Of a stretch of DNA of 64,000 bases, positions 46,751 through 58,785 are shown in pieces. The stretch lies in NCBI RefSeq assembly GCF_964275005.1, contig NC_092690.1, positions 13,370,787 through 13,434,786 of the forward strand. The letters run 5' to 3'. Position 1 is the stretch's first letter. Each line of letters starts with the position of its first letter. This DNA is from Diadema setosum (Eukaryota; Echinodermata; Echinoidea; Diadematoida; Diadematidae). The position numbers and the translations under genes are program-made. The notes under the pieces were generated by a model that saw only the letters and a list, made by a program, of their open reading frames with translations, ran no database searches and had not been told where the DNA came from.

Positions 46751-47719
46751 ATGACACAGAAAGTTAAATTCACAGCATTTTTTGCACAGCTATAGGTAGA
46801 ATTCACGATATATTGTGTATCTACACAAGTACCTATACATCCAACATATTAGTAAAGTTGTTTAACTCAGGTAGTCTGAATACAGGTAGGCATGGGATTG
46901 AATGGACATTGTGAATTCAGTTTGTGTTACGTTAGCAGCATGTAACAATGTAGGAAAGGGGTCAAGAAACTATACCTCAATGTATCTTATTAGATTTGAG
47001 TACGATGATTTTCTTTCCTCTTCTACATAAAAGTGTCCTCACTGCGACTGAAAACTCCTCATAATGGGTCATTACAACCCAGCCATTCTACTGAATGCTT
47101 GGACTCAAAGGGAATGGGACCAACATTCTTACCTTCTTAAAAGTAGAACCATTTTAAAAGAAAGCTTGTTGCAATTGGGTCTCCTGTATAGCAAACCATC
47201 TAGGTCTGTTCAAATTCATGAAATTCTGGTCTACTTCATCTCAGTCTCAACAGTCTCAGGAATTGCTCCCCACATAAAAATGGATGCGTAACAAAATATG
47301 CCCATCACTCACTCTCATCACTGAAAAAAATTTCAGGTATAGCCCAAGAAATCTGGCGTACAATTCATACATTTGAAGCAGTATGCTGAGTGAAATCCTC
47401 TCTGAACATGAATGCACCTGTACCTGACATGTTGTCACTCAGCAAGTGGCTGTACCAGAGTTGCAGCTCACTTCATGGGTTATTTTTGCGGCTGTCATTA
47501 TCTAAATTCTGACTTCCATTCACCTTTGGCAATTGTGCGTGAGCATAAGCCACCATCAGTAAGATATGTTCCACTTGCCTGCACCACCTCACACTCCAGT
47601 TTCCTGTCCAAAGTGTGGCAGCTTTTCAGGAGGGTGCTGTCATGTTATTGTGACGTTCTCATGGGCCACCACAGGCCTAGGCATCAAGTCTTCGTGCAAA
47701 CGTTGAGTGGCTAGACTGG

Positions 47720-47929
47720 TCATTTTAACTTGGTGGCCAGTTTTCCGGCGTCCTTCTTCGTCATGCGCTGCATCTCCTTCTCCATCTTTTTCCTCCGCTG
47801 CTCGGCCGCCCGCTTCTCCCTCTCGGCCATCTTCTTCTCCCGTATCACTTGCTCCGCCTCCCAGGCCAGGTCGTCCTCCGTTTCATCCTCCCAGGCACTG
47901 CTGCTCTCTGTCCACGCCCCTAGCTCATC
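47720..47929 (-). CDS. ebag9: EBAG9 (RCAS1), last coding exon: coiled coil and C-terminus
   Basis: The gene is read on the minus strand as 51,520-51,311, 50,015-49,815, 48,930-48,820 and 47,929-47,720, all in phase 0: 732 nt, 243 aa (human EBAG9 is 213). This exon follows GTTTGCCAG and encodes DELGAWTESSSAWEDE, then LAWEAEQVIREKKMAEREKR, AAEQRRKKMEKEMQRM and KLATKLK before TGA. The charged heptad-like stretch (about residues 195-235) is the C-terminal coiled coil of EBAG9/RCAS1, and the matching human segment has the same AEREKRAAEQ-type core. EBAG9 is a Golgi-associated membrane protein that affects regulated secretion. Confidence 0.93.
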   Translation of the reverse strand, partial: DELGAWTESSSAWEDETEDDLAWEAEQVIREKKMAEREKRAAEQRRKKMEKEMQRMTKKDAGKLATKLK

Positions 47930-48409
47930 CTGGCAAACAATCATAAAACAAATAATGCACAGGTGAGAGGGCGTTAGTGGAGATGCAGCACCCTCCCGGG
48001 TACTGTAAAACAAGGAATGTTAGCGTGCATTTTGATTTCAAGAATTTTTGCGAGAATCGAGTTAAATTGCAAAATTACGATGCAAGCTAAAGATCTTGTC
48101 TACACTATATGCATTAGATGTTAGAGGCAACTCGGGAAAATGTCATGTTGCGAATAAGGCTGTCATCTCCCATTCGCGAAAAATTTCATGCCACAAAAAC
48201 TATTGTTTTGCAGTATACAATGGCATAGCATGTGTAGCATGTTGCATAACACTGTGAATACCGGAGAGTGGGCTGCATCTCCACTAACGTCCCCAACTTA
48301 AATCTGTGCATTATTTGCTTCATAAAATGGTTCTATGAACTATTTTTCATTTACCTTTATGGGTAAACACCAGTCGGCTACATGTAGAACTTGGCTTTTG
48401 TCCAAAGAA

Positions 48410-48446
48410 ATTATTATTATTATTATTATTACTATTACTATTATCA

Positions 48447-48512
<66 letters not shown>

Positions 48513-48513
48513 A

Positions 48514-48545
<32 letters not shown>

Positions 48546-48676
48546 TACTACTACTACTACTACTACTACTATTACTATTACGATTATCATATTGTTATTA
48601 TTATCATTATTATTATTACTACTACTACTACTATTATTATCTTTATCATCATTATCATCATCATCATCATCATCAT
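48410..48676. repeat. ATT/ACT/ATC microsatellite in EBAG9 intron 3
   Basis: About 265 bp of ATT, ACT and ATC triplets. The isoleucine- and leucine-only reading frames through it are not genes. Confidence 0.95.
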
Positions 48677-48760
48677 TTATTCATATGATAAAAGGACATA
48701 TGAAATGTGGCTTACTGTTAGTACTGCCATTTCATCTACCCCCATAGTGAGTCTGTTTGA
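48677..48760 (-). pseudogene. Partial tandem duplicate of EBAG9 exon 3
   Basis: 48,677-48,760 repeats 48,780-48,867 with a few substitutions. It contains the last 45 nt of exon 3 (48,716-48,760) and its GTAAGC donor, but not the acceptor or the exon's 5' part, so it should not be spliced in on its own. It abuts the ATT microsatellite. Confidence 0.85.
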
Positions 48761-48819
48761 CATCATCATCATTATAATTATTATTCATACGATGGAAGGA
48801 CGTATGAAATGTGGCTTAC

Positions 48820-48930
48820 TGTTAGTACTGCCGTTTCATCCACCCCCATAGTGAGTCTGTTTGACAGGCCCTGTGTGAGAGACGATGGCCCCGAAATCAG
48901 CTGCTGGGGTGTCTTCTTTCGTATCGTAGC
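48820..48930 (-). CDS. ebag9: EBAG9, coding exon 3
   Basis: The 111 nt exon follows CTAACCCACAG and ends ACA|GTAAGCC. It encodes ATIRKKTPQQLISGPSSLTQ and GLSNRLTMGVDETAVLT. It aligns with the human segment around IKKREPLNFG and GFSSRLA. Preceding residues from exon 2 (DYFADMMPSFKKA) join it in frame. Confidence 0.88.
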
Positions 48931-49814
48931 CTGTGGGTTAGTGGTAGAGTACAACACTGCCATGATGTAACACCAGCCAAACAATAATATCATCAAATGC
49001 AAGAAACATACACAAAAATGAAAACAAAACTTTAACAAAATATTCTTATGTGACTAATGGACAAAAATGACAAGTTAACTACTGCAAGTGTACACATGTA
49101 GATGTCAAACGCAATGAACCTGCTGACAGCAACAATAACTACGTTTCAGTTCTCCGACGGCAAGAAAAAGATTACAAAAGTAAAGAAAAAAATGGCAGTA
49201 ACGACTTGCTTTCAAGAGAAAGCAAAGAGTAAATTTTTGCATAAATTGATATAATTTCATGTTCGACACGGGTCAGCATTTTGAAAGGATAACTGCGCAT
49301 GATTTTCAAGGGCAGCACAAAAGATACTTCAGCAACAGCCCAAAGAGAAGTGTTTGGGCAAGGGCCCCATACTTTTAAGATACAAAAGCCCATTTAATTC
49401 ATTTGCCTGATAATGAGATTTTAGTTGCCCCACAGCAAAGTGGGCAAGTGAGTTTAAAGCATCCTGCTTCATTTTTTTTTTTTGTGGGTATGCAGAAACT
49501 GCAAATTTTAGTGTGCACGCGCAAGAATCGGCTAATTATTCGCCATATATCTATTGAGTCAAATTTTTTCTGTATCGGGACTTCCCGACAATTTCATGAG
49601 TGGTTAAATTTGCGACTGTAGAGTACAGTACTGAACAGAGAAATCTATGTGTGCACGTCACATCCATGTCGGGATGAGAGTTGATATTTTCCATGTTTTT
49701 AAATTCGCAAATAGCACCTGTCTTGCGAAATTGCGAAAATAAAAAACCTTGCGAAATGTTTGGCATATACAGTATTGGTGGACCTTTGTGTTGGTCACCA
49801 GATCACACCCTTAC

Positions 49815-50015
49815 CGCTTTTTTAAATGAAGGCATCATGTCGGCAAAATAGTCCACAGCAGGCTCTTCCTCTCCCTCGTCCGTGGGGTCATGGCCCTGCG
49901 GGGGCCCAATGGCACCGTGGGCAGTGGCAGGATGGGCACCGACTGTCGGGGCCGTCGGCTCGATCTTGATGCTCATTGGTGCCCCATCTCCCCAGTCATC
50001 CCAGTCTAAATCCAC
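49815..50015 (-). CDS. ebag9: EBAG9, coding exon 2
   Basis: The 201 nt exon follows TTTCCTACAG and ends GCG|GTAAGGG. It encodes VDLDWDDWGDGAPMSIKIEP, an acidic/proline-rich linker and EEEPAVDYFADMMPSFKKA. The WDDWGD..P.S(I/V)KIE and DYF.DM.P blocks are characteristic of EBAG9. The middle linker (PTAPTVGAHPATAHGAIGPP) is specific to this sequence. Confidence 0.92.
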
Positions 50016-50268
50016 CTGTAGGAAACATGGAAAGAGAAGAACAGGTATGATGTGAAGACAAACTTTACAAAAGACAGCAAAGTTTAGCTACCATGGACTT
50101 GCAACAGCCTCAATACCTTCCAAGTCTGAACTGAAGACTTCTCTTTTCCAGCAACTTTGTGTATGATGTGTGACTGTGATACATTGTGGGAGCCGGGTGC
50201 CTTTGAATGTTTCTACAGATAAATGGCGTTTTACAAATGCTGTTTCATCATCATCATCATCATAAGAC

Positions 50269-50369
50269 TTAACCAGTTGAGGACGAGTTCCGAGTACTGT
50301 ATACTCGGGCAGGTGTCTATGGGAAATGTGTGTTGTAGCAAAAATAGTCTGTCCTCAACTGATTATAAA
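50269..50369. mobile_element. ~100 bp mini-MITE in EBAG9 intron
   Basis: TTAACCAGTTGAGGACGAG and an inverse GTCCTCAACTGATTATAA, with TATACTCGGGCAGG inside as in the element at 45,905-45,983. Confidence 0.55.
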
Positions 50370-51310
50370 CTTCTTCTCCGCCTCTTTCAATTCCAAAGAT
50401 TCTTGCACATGTCATTTGTGTGTGTGTGTGTGTGTTTCCTGTGTATATTTCAGGGGGGGGCGCTGATCACTTCACTTTGTTTTGCATCATGCTTTGTGAT
50501 GAATATGCATTGTGATGAATATGCATGAAGTGGAATCTCTAACGTGCACACAAGAACTCCATTTTATTTACTGTGTAGGTCCTATTCGAGGGACAGAGTG
50601 TTTTGCTTCAAACTACAGAAGACGGCACAATTTCATACAACACTGCTCAACAAGATGCACTGGGCCTTGATCCCAAGACATCTGATTGCTGGTAAGGTAG
50701 ACTCTCTACACAGTGAGCCACCTTGCTGCCCTCAGAAAACCTTCATAACTTGTATATTAGCCTAGAAAAAAATCAGTCAACCTCCCAGTCTACAGAAAGG
50801 AATTACTGTAAAACCAGAAATGTTTGCATGCATTTTTGATCTTGGGAATTTCAAAACAACCAAGATTCGCAAAATTAAAATGTATCCGATAGTTATTGTC
50901 TACACCAGACCAAGCTAGATCTACATGTATATTAATGTATTCAATACCAGTGGCCATTCACAAAAAATTAATGTGCAAAAAGGCCGTCAGCTCAATTCAC
51001 CAAAATTTCATGCCGCGAAAATATCTTGCTTTTAACATTGACAGTTTACAACAATATGCTTAGGCGCACATGTTCACTGGCACTCTACAGGCAACTCTAT
51101 TCTATAGCAGGCCACCATTTGTCATGTTGTCATGAATACCGAATATTTCAAGGTAAGCACCAAATGATGAACAATTCAGTCCAAGAAGTACAATAATCCA
51201 AAATCTGCTTAGTATTGGTTCCCTTTGACAGCAACAGTGAGTAAACTACAGCCTAGCTTGCTGCCATTTAAGATACGATATTTGCCAAATGTGATGTTTT
51301 CTGTTTATAC

Positions 51311-51520
51311 CCCCGAGTTGTCTGCTTGTGAGTGGCCAAAGGCACTCTGGTTGCGAGCTCCGTTCACACTGGCACTTGGTGCTGTTCCCGACCGTCCTGT
51401 CTCTTTGGTTGGTAGGCCTGGGTCGCTCAGCCGCCTCCGCCTGAAACGGAACAACGTCCTCTTGATGAAGGAGAAGATGGAGGCAAGACAAGAGCACAGT
51501 ATCCATGGCGACAGCTTCAT
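51311..51520 (-). CDS. ebag9: EBAG9, first coding exon: membrane anchor
   Basis: The exon begins at 51,529 after TTTTGTCACAG; the ATG is at 51,520. It encodes MKLSPWILCSCLASIFSFIK and RTLFRFRRRRLSDP, then a low-complexity part ending ADNSG before GTATAAAC, a weak donor. The hydrophobic residues 5-20 with two cysteines and the following arginine run match the N-terminal membrane anchor and cysteines of human EBAG9 (LFKFCTCLATVFSFLKRL). Because an acceptor precedes the ATG by 9 nt, at least one 5' untranslated exon must lie further to the right. Confidence 0.88.
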
Positions 51521-51960
51521 GATGAGTTGCTGTGACAAAAGAAATGAAACAGGGCACAATAATCTAATCAAATGCATTTCTTTTCCCTCTACATTTTCTG
51601 TATAGTGTAGGCCTAGTCATCTAGACCGTAGTTCAGTTGGTCTGTAAGGTTGTTTTGGGTGGGGGTTTTTTATCAAACCGGTGCAGCATTTCTTTTACCT
51701 GAATCACCTGAATTACCTACGATGTCGCCCATTAAGTTGAAAACTTGTAGAGGGCCATTCATCATTCAAAGGATTCAGGATTCAATCCTGAACCTGAGGG
51801 GATTACTATCAATTATTGTTTTTTGTTTTTTGTTTACAGTAACAGCAGGTAATTCATTTTGTGTGCTTTGCATCTATACATGGTAGTATATCTAGCTGGG
51901 AGCAGTTGATAGCCAGTTATAGGCTACTCGTTATATTACTAGTAAGTAATCTTGTGAGGG

Positions 51961-52514
51961 TATAGTGAGGTGCCCGCACCTCATCAGGGGCCCGAATACC
52001 ATCACCCTGCTTAAAATTGTTACAAGCGCACTGAACAAAAATTTCTGCCTGGGACTGTGTTCAGTACGCTTGAAACTTGGCAGGGCTACCACAACCAAGC
52101 AAATTGTGGTGAAAACCAAACAGTTTTTAGTGAAAATCTGAAATCTATATTAGGAATACGTGTTATAGATATTAAGTATCATCACGGTCACCCGCATGCA
52201 TCTTTTACGTGAATGTCTATGGCCCTTATGAGCATCACAGTCACCCGCACACGTCTTATACGTGCTTTGTCTATGGAAGCACAGGTGGCAGGTTGTGGGC
52301 CCCTTCCTTAGTGAACAACTATTCCGCATCGTTCGCGTTTGACGATACGTTCGTAGCTGCAAATTTCCGGTATCGATCAGTGAACTTGTGATTTTATTGG
52401 AATCTTCAGCATTTTTCCCGTATGTGAGTGGGATTTCATAGAATTTCAGTGACGAAATGTGATTCAAATATGCATAAACATTAACTATGACGAGGTGCGG
52501 GTCACCCAAGTATA
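51961..52514. mobile_element. MITE with GAGGTGCCCGCACCTC ends
   Basis: TATAGTGAGGTGCCCGCACC at the left and GACGAGGTGCGGGTCACCC...TATA at the right are imperfect inverses. An extra CAGGGTG...CACCCTG hairpin follows at about 52,534-52,560. Confidence 0.55.
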
Positions 52515-52694
52515 AAACTATACCACCTATCGGCAGGGTGCCTTGACATCGTCACCCTGCATATCAACATCATGACTGTTTGCGTATAGAACGAAAAACT
52601 ACGCATGGGATTAAGTGCCAGTATATAAAAAACAAAGAAACGAAAATCAAACTCAGTCATAAACAAACTCTACCAAACACGTTTCAGTTACACA

Positions 52695-53672
52695 TAGAGT
52701 AAAAGCCCCAATTTTCGGACACTTAAGCTTTTTTGCAATATTTGTTCAACTCAAATACATGTAATACTCTAATCTATAATAGTGTATTTTAAATGTATCG
52801 ACCTACTTTTTCCCAATATTGATTTTGTTAAATAGATCATAAAATTTCACAGAATCCCCAAATATTATTACCTTGTCAATTCCCCAAAATTCGGACAGCC
52901 TCTCAGGGTTCGAAATTGGCAATGGTCCACTGGCCATTAGCCACCCGAAATCACGTCGGACTAGCTAAAAATCGAAAAATTCTGAAGTTACTCGTCCGTC
53001 TGGCCAGCCAAAATATTGCTCCAGTGTCAAAATTGATTCTAAGTAGTCCGCCTGGCTAGTTAAAAAAAAAAGTTAAGTGCGACCCCTGCCTCTCCAAAAT
53101 TTGGACACGTGCGCAATGTCAATATGCATACAAGGGCCCAGGCCGCTGAAAAATCCGCGCGCGCCATACCTTGTTGGCGCAAGGTTACATCGGGGAAGTT
53201 GCGGCGCCGTTCGTGTCCGAACTTTGGGGACTCTGCACTTGCATTCAGCCTCTGTACATTCACTGCATCGGCACGTATGGATATTTTGTTTTTCTTTTGT
53301 GTTTTTGAGGATACCATCACACTCTGAGCTTGCGATAAGCAAAAAATCTCGCAACAGAATGGTGTAATTTTTCAATCTTTAGCGCTTTTTCGGCGGCCCC
53401 GATTCTTTACCAGATTACACGGGACCTAATTCGCGCGCGCTTTGGAAAAGTTGCCGTGATTTTGCTTTTTTGACGGCAAAATTTGGGATTTTAACATTAG
53501 ATGGATTTTTGGAGGTGACTCAGGCACTTTCCTGTCACTGTGGTGAACGAGTGTGCCAGTCTGTGAAACGATGTGATATGCATGTGTCGTGACAGTAGAA
53601 TTTGCTGGCTTGTGATAAGTGGTTAAGTGTTCGGATTTTGGAGGCCGGCCGAAAATTGGGGTTCTTACTCTA
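52695..53672. mobile_element. Non-autonomous DNA element, iterated-motif family, copy 1
   Basis: Ends are TAGAGTAAAAGCCCCAATTT and AAATTGGGGTTCTTACTCTA. CCCCAA(T/A)(T/A)TTCGGACAC-like sites recur inside at about 52,893, 53,093, 53,215 (inverted) and 53,631 (inverted). A middle block (AGCGCTTTTTCGGCG, TTTTCTTTTG(T/C)GTTTTTGAG) is shared with copy 2. ORFs are short and not conserved as protein. Confidence 0.7.
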
Positions 53673-54526
53673 CACTCAGTAACGACGCGTACGCATGACT
53701 GAAATTCACGTGTACGGGTTTTACCTACAACACTATATCAGTGTAGGGAGGGGGTGCCGATCGTGCGGTACCCTTGGCTTTACAAAGTTTTAAGCCGCCC
53801 AAAGAAAATGCATTGCATGCACTACTTGCGTTATTTCACATTGGAGGTTCAGAATCAACAGGACGGCGCGGTCACGAGATTCGAAACTGCAGTATTTACG
53901 GCATATTCGAGGCAAAACTTAGGCGAATTAGTTTTATAGTTTTTGAATAAACAAGTTGCCAATCCTGAATTAGGGTGCTGATAGGTGGTACCCTCAGTGC
54001 AGAGTCAGAATAATTATCAGCGGTCCACCGTCCATGGATATGGCTCAATGCCACATTATTCAGTACAAGGGTACTAGATCTCGCGCAGGGACTTAATGGT
54101 CGCGCATAGCGTAACTGTGTATAGCAAGCAATAAGGACTAAGCACAAAATTTGCCGATACGTCCATGGAATAAACATACCTGACAACCGCTAAATATGAG
54201 AAAGAAGCAGGTAAGAAATTTGGATTTCGAACAAATTTCTTACTAAATTTCCAATTTTTTACCTTGTAATTTACCTATCTTAGCTTAAAATCTGTTTTAA
54301 GGATGTTGTAGCCTAGACGTGTCGTCTCGCTTGTCTCGTTCATATGATCGTAGCCGATAAAGTTACGATAGAATTCGTAATTTGTTCGATCGATCGTTTA
54401 TAATATTCTACGAAAGCCAAAGCACGTTACAGCCGCAGAGAGGGGCAGACACTTTCATGCACCAAACTACATAGGGCAGCTGCGCGACCTATACCTAACC
54501 CCGAGAAATTGAACGCATACACTTAC

Positions 54527-54620
54527 AGTAAGTTCGACATACAAACGGCGACAGCGCACTACTCCGTCATCGTATCATCAGGAGATTCTGGGAGGTGATT
54601 TTTCTGCATTTTGGTGATAT
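54527..54620 (-). other. Candidate EBAG9 5' untranslated exon
   Basis: On the minus strand ACTTACT|GTAAGTGTA at 54,527 is a strong donor after CpG-containing sequence (GTGCGCTGTCGCCG). It lies upstream of the EBAG9 start and not within the flanking DNA elements. There is no other evidence; the far end is a guess. Confidence 0.2.
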
Positions 54621-54720
54621 TTAGTGAGAAATTCAGGTACGATTGTGGAATAATTTCTACTAACGCTATAAGAACATCACAAATGTTCGTGCGCGATATC
54701 TAGACCCCTCAACCATACTA

Positions 54721-55512
54721 TAGGGTAACATCCCCAGTATTCGGTCACTTAAGCTTTTTTCCAATATTTTTCAAACTAAAATAATACATACATACATCAT
54801 ATCTACAGCAATTATGTGAAATATATCAAATTTCTTTAATCTCAACTTTCATTTTGTTAAATATCTCACAGAATTGCGCAAAATCCCGAAATATTTCACC
54901 TTGAAAATTCCCCAGTAGGCCTATACGGTCACCGGCTCCAGTATTCGGTCACGCGATGTGCACGTTCAAAGTCAATGCGTGTTCAAAGCAGCTGAAAAAT
55001 GTGCGCGCGCGCTACCTTGTTGGCGCAAAATTGCATCGGGGACATTGCGGCGACCGTTGGTGACCGAATACTGGGGCCTCGGCACTTGCATTCAACCCTT
55101 GTACGTTGGGACACTGTATCGGCACGTACGGAAATTTTGTTTTTCTTTTGCGTTTTTGAGGATACCATTACACTCCAAGCTTGCGATAGGGGAAAAATCC
55201 CGCGAGAGAACGGCGTATTTCTCAATTTTTAGCGCTTTTTCGGCGACCCGTACTCTTAAAACTGGGCCTTATTCGCGCGCACTTTTGGAAAGTAGCGCCG
55301 ATTCTGCACTTTTGACGGTAAAATTTGGGATTTTGGATGGATTTTGGGAGGGGGCTAAGGGAGTTTTCTGTTGTGAATGAGTGTGCAAGTATGTGAATTA
55401 ATGTGATTTGCGTGTGTTGTGACAGTTTAACTTACTGGCTGGTGACTAGTGATACAAGTCTTGTAAGTGACCGAATACCGGGGGCTGACCGAATACTGGT
55501 GCCCTTACCCTA
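54721..55512. mobile_element. Non-autonomous DNA element, iterated-motif family, copy 2
   Basis: Ends are TAGGGTAACATCCCCAGTAT and ATACTGGTGCCCTTACCCTA. Internal sites read CCAGTATTCGGTCAC and the inverse GTGACCGAATACTGG (about 54,938, 55,056, 55,467, 55,483). It shares its middle with copy 1 but has its own version of the motif. Confidence 0.7.
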
Positions 55513-55810
55513 CATGTAGATCCTACGTTGGGGGACCGGACGCGATTTTTTTTTCCGTAACCCTAACGCGTCGAAATTGCCAATTTTGTCACTTGAGCAA
55601 AGACTATCGGTGCACAAGTTGGTTTTTGTACGCATGTGCGTGGACTTCGCATGACTTGGGCAGTTAGGCGTTGAGTTTGTACTGTATATACACAGTACCA
55701 TTGGCATGGTCGTCTGCTAACTACAGAATCAAATTACAATGTGGGAATGGGACGCCGTCCTTCAAACAGAAACATAACAACGGGTTTATGGGTATATGGG
55801 TATGTGATGC

Positions 55811-55860
<50 letters not shown>
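55811..55860. repeat. GT microsatellite
   Basis: About 20 GT units. Just after it, 55,990-56,120 holds two direct copies of a ~63 bp unit containing AAGTAAATTGGAAATCTAAT. Confidence 0.9.
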
Positions 55861-55861
<1 letters not shown>

Positions 55862-56695
55862 GTTTCCACTTCACATGTCATCGGCATCGGGTTCGCCTTT
55901 GCCTTAGGTAGTATTTCTGTGGTTTTGTTCGCCGTCTGCTGACACTTTTCCTGTGTCTCGCAAGACTTGCGTTTCTAGGATGCATGCAAACTCGACGTTG
56001 TCATCAATATCTTGCAAAAAGTAAATTGGAAATCTAATTGGAGCTTGGAATAAATTATAATCAATATCTTGCAAAAAAGTAAATTGGAAATCTAATTGAA
56101 GCTTGGAATAAATTATAATCAGAGTATTATATTTAGGCCAACAGCTGCAGCGATATGCTATTGTTATTAACATTGATCATGTTTATTAAGCCCCACAAAA
56201 TCAGATTCGACGTGGGCATTGGGTCTTGGGTAACATGGATGAACTACTGGGTTAATTTGGGTTTATCCTCCAACTTCACGATGATTCAGAAAGGCGTAGT
56301 ATAGGCTCCTTTTTACTTCAGGTTCATGTATATCAAGATATATGATTACATTCTCATTAATAATATAACATCCAAGATGAAGATGGGGGAGGGAAGAGAA
56401 ACTGTGCGGGGGGGGGGGAGCTATAGTAATCATCGATTTTGATCGATAATCTCTCTATAAATAGTTTAATTTAATCAGCTTTAAAAGGGCATTTTGGATC
56501 GGCCAAAAATCAAAAGATGTGCTATTTCCAACCGAATTGTATTCATTTTCCCAGTCCATACATGTACAAAATTGTTCTAGTATCACGGTTTGAATTGCTC
56601 TATCAATAATTTTTTGATTTTCACTTTATCATTGCCAACCCTATAGTCCTTCTTATCACGTACCATCGTCATTTCTACCACCACGACCATCATTG

Positions 56696-57242
56696 AAGGA
56701 AACCAAAACCCAAAAAGAAATGTGGATTGAGTGAAAGCAGCAACATGAGTATACACATCACTGAAAGTTTAAGGAAAATCGGGCAATCGATGCAAAAGTT
56801 ATAAATTTTTAACGTTTTGATGTTGGAACCACTGGCTGCATGACATCATGTGTGGGCAACAACATAAAGAAAATATAAAGAAAACAAACATGTTTTCACT
56901 CTTCTTGAGTATAATGGAAGAGCATTTGATTAACCACTTTCAGAAAGTAGGGGGAATGATTACTACCCTCAACATAAATTATGTCAGTATCAATTAAGTT
57001 GAGGGAATGTGTAATTTTATTGATTTTTTTGTGTGGAATTCTCTTCATATTTTCTTTACATTGCTGTCCACTAAAGACGTCATGGTCTCTAGTAGTCTCT
57101 TTATTAAGTGATTACAACACCAAAATATAAAAACGAATAACTTTTGATTGTCCGATTTTTCCTCAAACTTTCACTGATGTGTACTGCTAATGTTGCTGCG
57201 TTCACTCAATCCATACTGTTCTTTGGGTTTTGGTTTCCTTTC
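56696..57242. mobile_element. AACCAAAACCC-family foldback MITE in the left arm
   Basis: GGAAACCAAAACCCAAAAAG and its inverse TTCTTTGGGTTTTGGTTTCC bound a ~547 bp element whose terminal 130 bp pair with each other. The same element occupies the mirror position 63,195-63,751 in the right arm. Partial relatives lie at 290-497, 10,735-11,105, 24,000-24,140 and 28,400-28,882. Confidence 0.8.
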
Positions 57243-57245
57243 CCA

Positions 57246-57727
57246 GGTAAAAAAAAACAGTAGAAACCAGTAGAAACCAGTAAGCATTTTTAACTGGTCG
57301 TTACTGGTTTTAACTGGTCTTAACTGGCCTTAACTGGTTTCAACTGGTTCCAGTTGAAACCAGCAAGATAACTCCAACTTTCCAGTCACAAAATGAGCAA
57401 TTCTAATTGAAACCAGTTGAAGACGTATACTGGTACCAGTTGATACCAGTTTAAACATACTGGTACGAGTTTATACCAGTTGAAACCAGTAAAAGTCTAC
57501 TGATGGCCAGTTGTAATACCAGTTCAATTACATATCACTGTACCAGTTGGTAACAGTTTCTGTCGGTTGAAGTGTATACTGCATGGTACTAGTTGATACC
57601 AGTTCAAGTGTCATTTTGTACCATGCAGTTGATACCAAATGAAGGCTACTGGTCTATTATAAGTTGATACGATTTGAAGTTCCCAGTTGATACCAGTTCA
57701 AGTCTCAATGTGTACAACGGTACCACT
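57246..57727. repeat. ACCAGTTGATACC-type degenerate array, left arm only
   Basis: About 480 bp of ACCAGTT and its inverse AACTGGT at irregular 10-25 bp spacing. The mirror site in the right arm (about 63,185) lacks it, so it was inserted or expanded after the palindrome formed. Confidence 0.8.
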
Positions 57728-58173
57728 TGATATATCAACCAATCATCACTACCATCATTGCTTTTATTAGATTACCATGCACGACCATAAACACCATTAC
57801 TATCATTTCACAACTGGATATCATCTTATCATCATCACCACGATTATCACTCGTATTACCATCGTATACATATCACCACAAGCAATAAATCTTCCACCAC
57901 TATCAATGCTTTTTTTTTTTCATGTCATCAATCCATCAACAACAACTTCACGAAATCTCTTTCAAAGTTTTCCAGCATCTTTATCATTATCCTCAGTCTA
58001 AATAAGCATTGCGACTGGCAATATATTCCTATACTCAATCCCTCCCTCCAATGCCCGAGCACATGGCCTAGCACCCTTTATTGAATTGATGAAGAGAAAC
58101 GATTGAATAGTTAAACACTGATTTTTTTGTTTGTTTGTTTGCTTGTTTGTTTGTTTGTTTGTTTGTTTGTAAG

Positions 58174-58785
58174 AATACTAGCTGATTTATGCAAAAGTCT
58201 TAAATGGACGACACGACGTTTTGAGTTCAGTCGCGTTATGATAATATGCGTCCATAACTTAGCACCTTCGCACCTTCAGGTGCACTTGATGTACATGAAC
58301 ATCATACAAGGCTAATAGACAGTGGAAATCTACGTGTGCCAAGATTTCGCTCTGATTGTCACAAGTGCAGCCCAATCGTATCCTCTGAACTTGAATGGAA
58401 CAGGCTAGATCATTCAATTAGATCAGCTTCTTCCATATATTCATTTAAGAGATTGTGATAAGCAAAGTTGTTATTTGTAAGTAACACACGAAATTTATTC
58501 TGGGCTAGCTTATCATTCCTGTATCATAGCATTTTAATTGTTATTTCGGCATTCTGGTGAACTCTTGCTGTGGCATGTACTTGTTTATGTTACTTTGCAA
58601 TGTACAGTATATGCTGGTATGTATCTACACTATGTCATCTTCTGTATATACGTTTTGCTATTTAATGTACATTCATCATTCAGGGCTCCATGGAAGACCA
58701 CTATTTATTGGTGAATGGGCTACCCTGACAAAAGATTAGAAATAGATAAATAAATAGATAAAATAAATAAATAAACTAGCCGCAT
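58174..58785 (+). mobile_element. LINE 3' fragment, left arm only
   Basis: It encodes GNLRVPRFRSDCHKC and ELEWNRLDHSIRSASSIYSF, the end of a non-LTR retrotransposon ORF, followed by a 3' untranslated region and an (AAATA)n-like tail at 58,741-58,783. The mirror site in the right arm is uninterrupted (about 62,780), which marks this as a later insertion. Confidence 0.75.

Noticed and set aside
48335-48747. Isoleucine/leucine/tyrosine-only frames
   Set aside because: ATT/ACT triplet microsatellite within EBAG9 intron 3.
53077-55380. Frames of 70-140 codons in the two related DNA elements
   Set aside because: The frames differ between the two copies while the DNA aligns, so the conservation is of DNA and not of protein.
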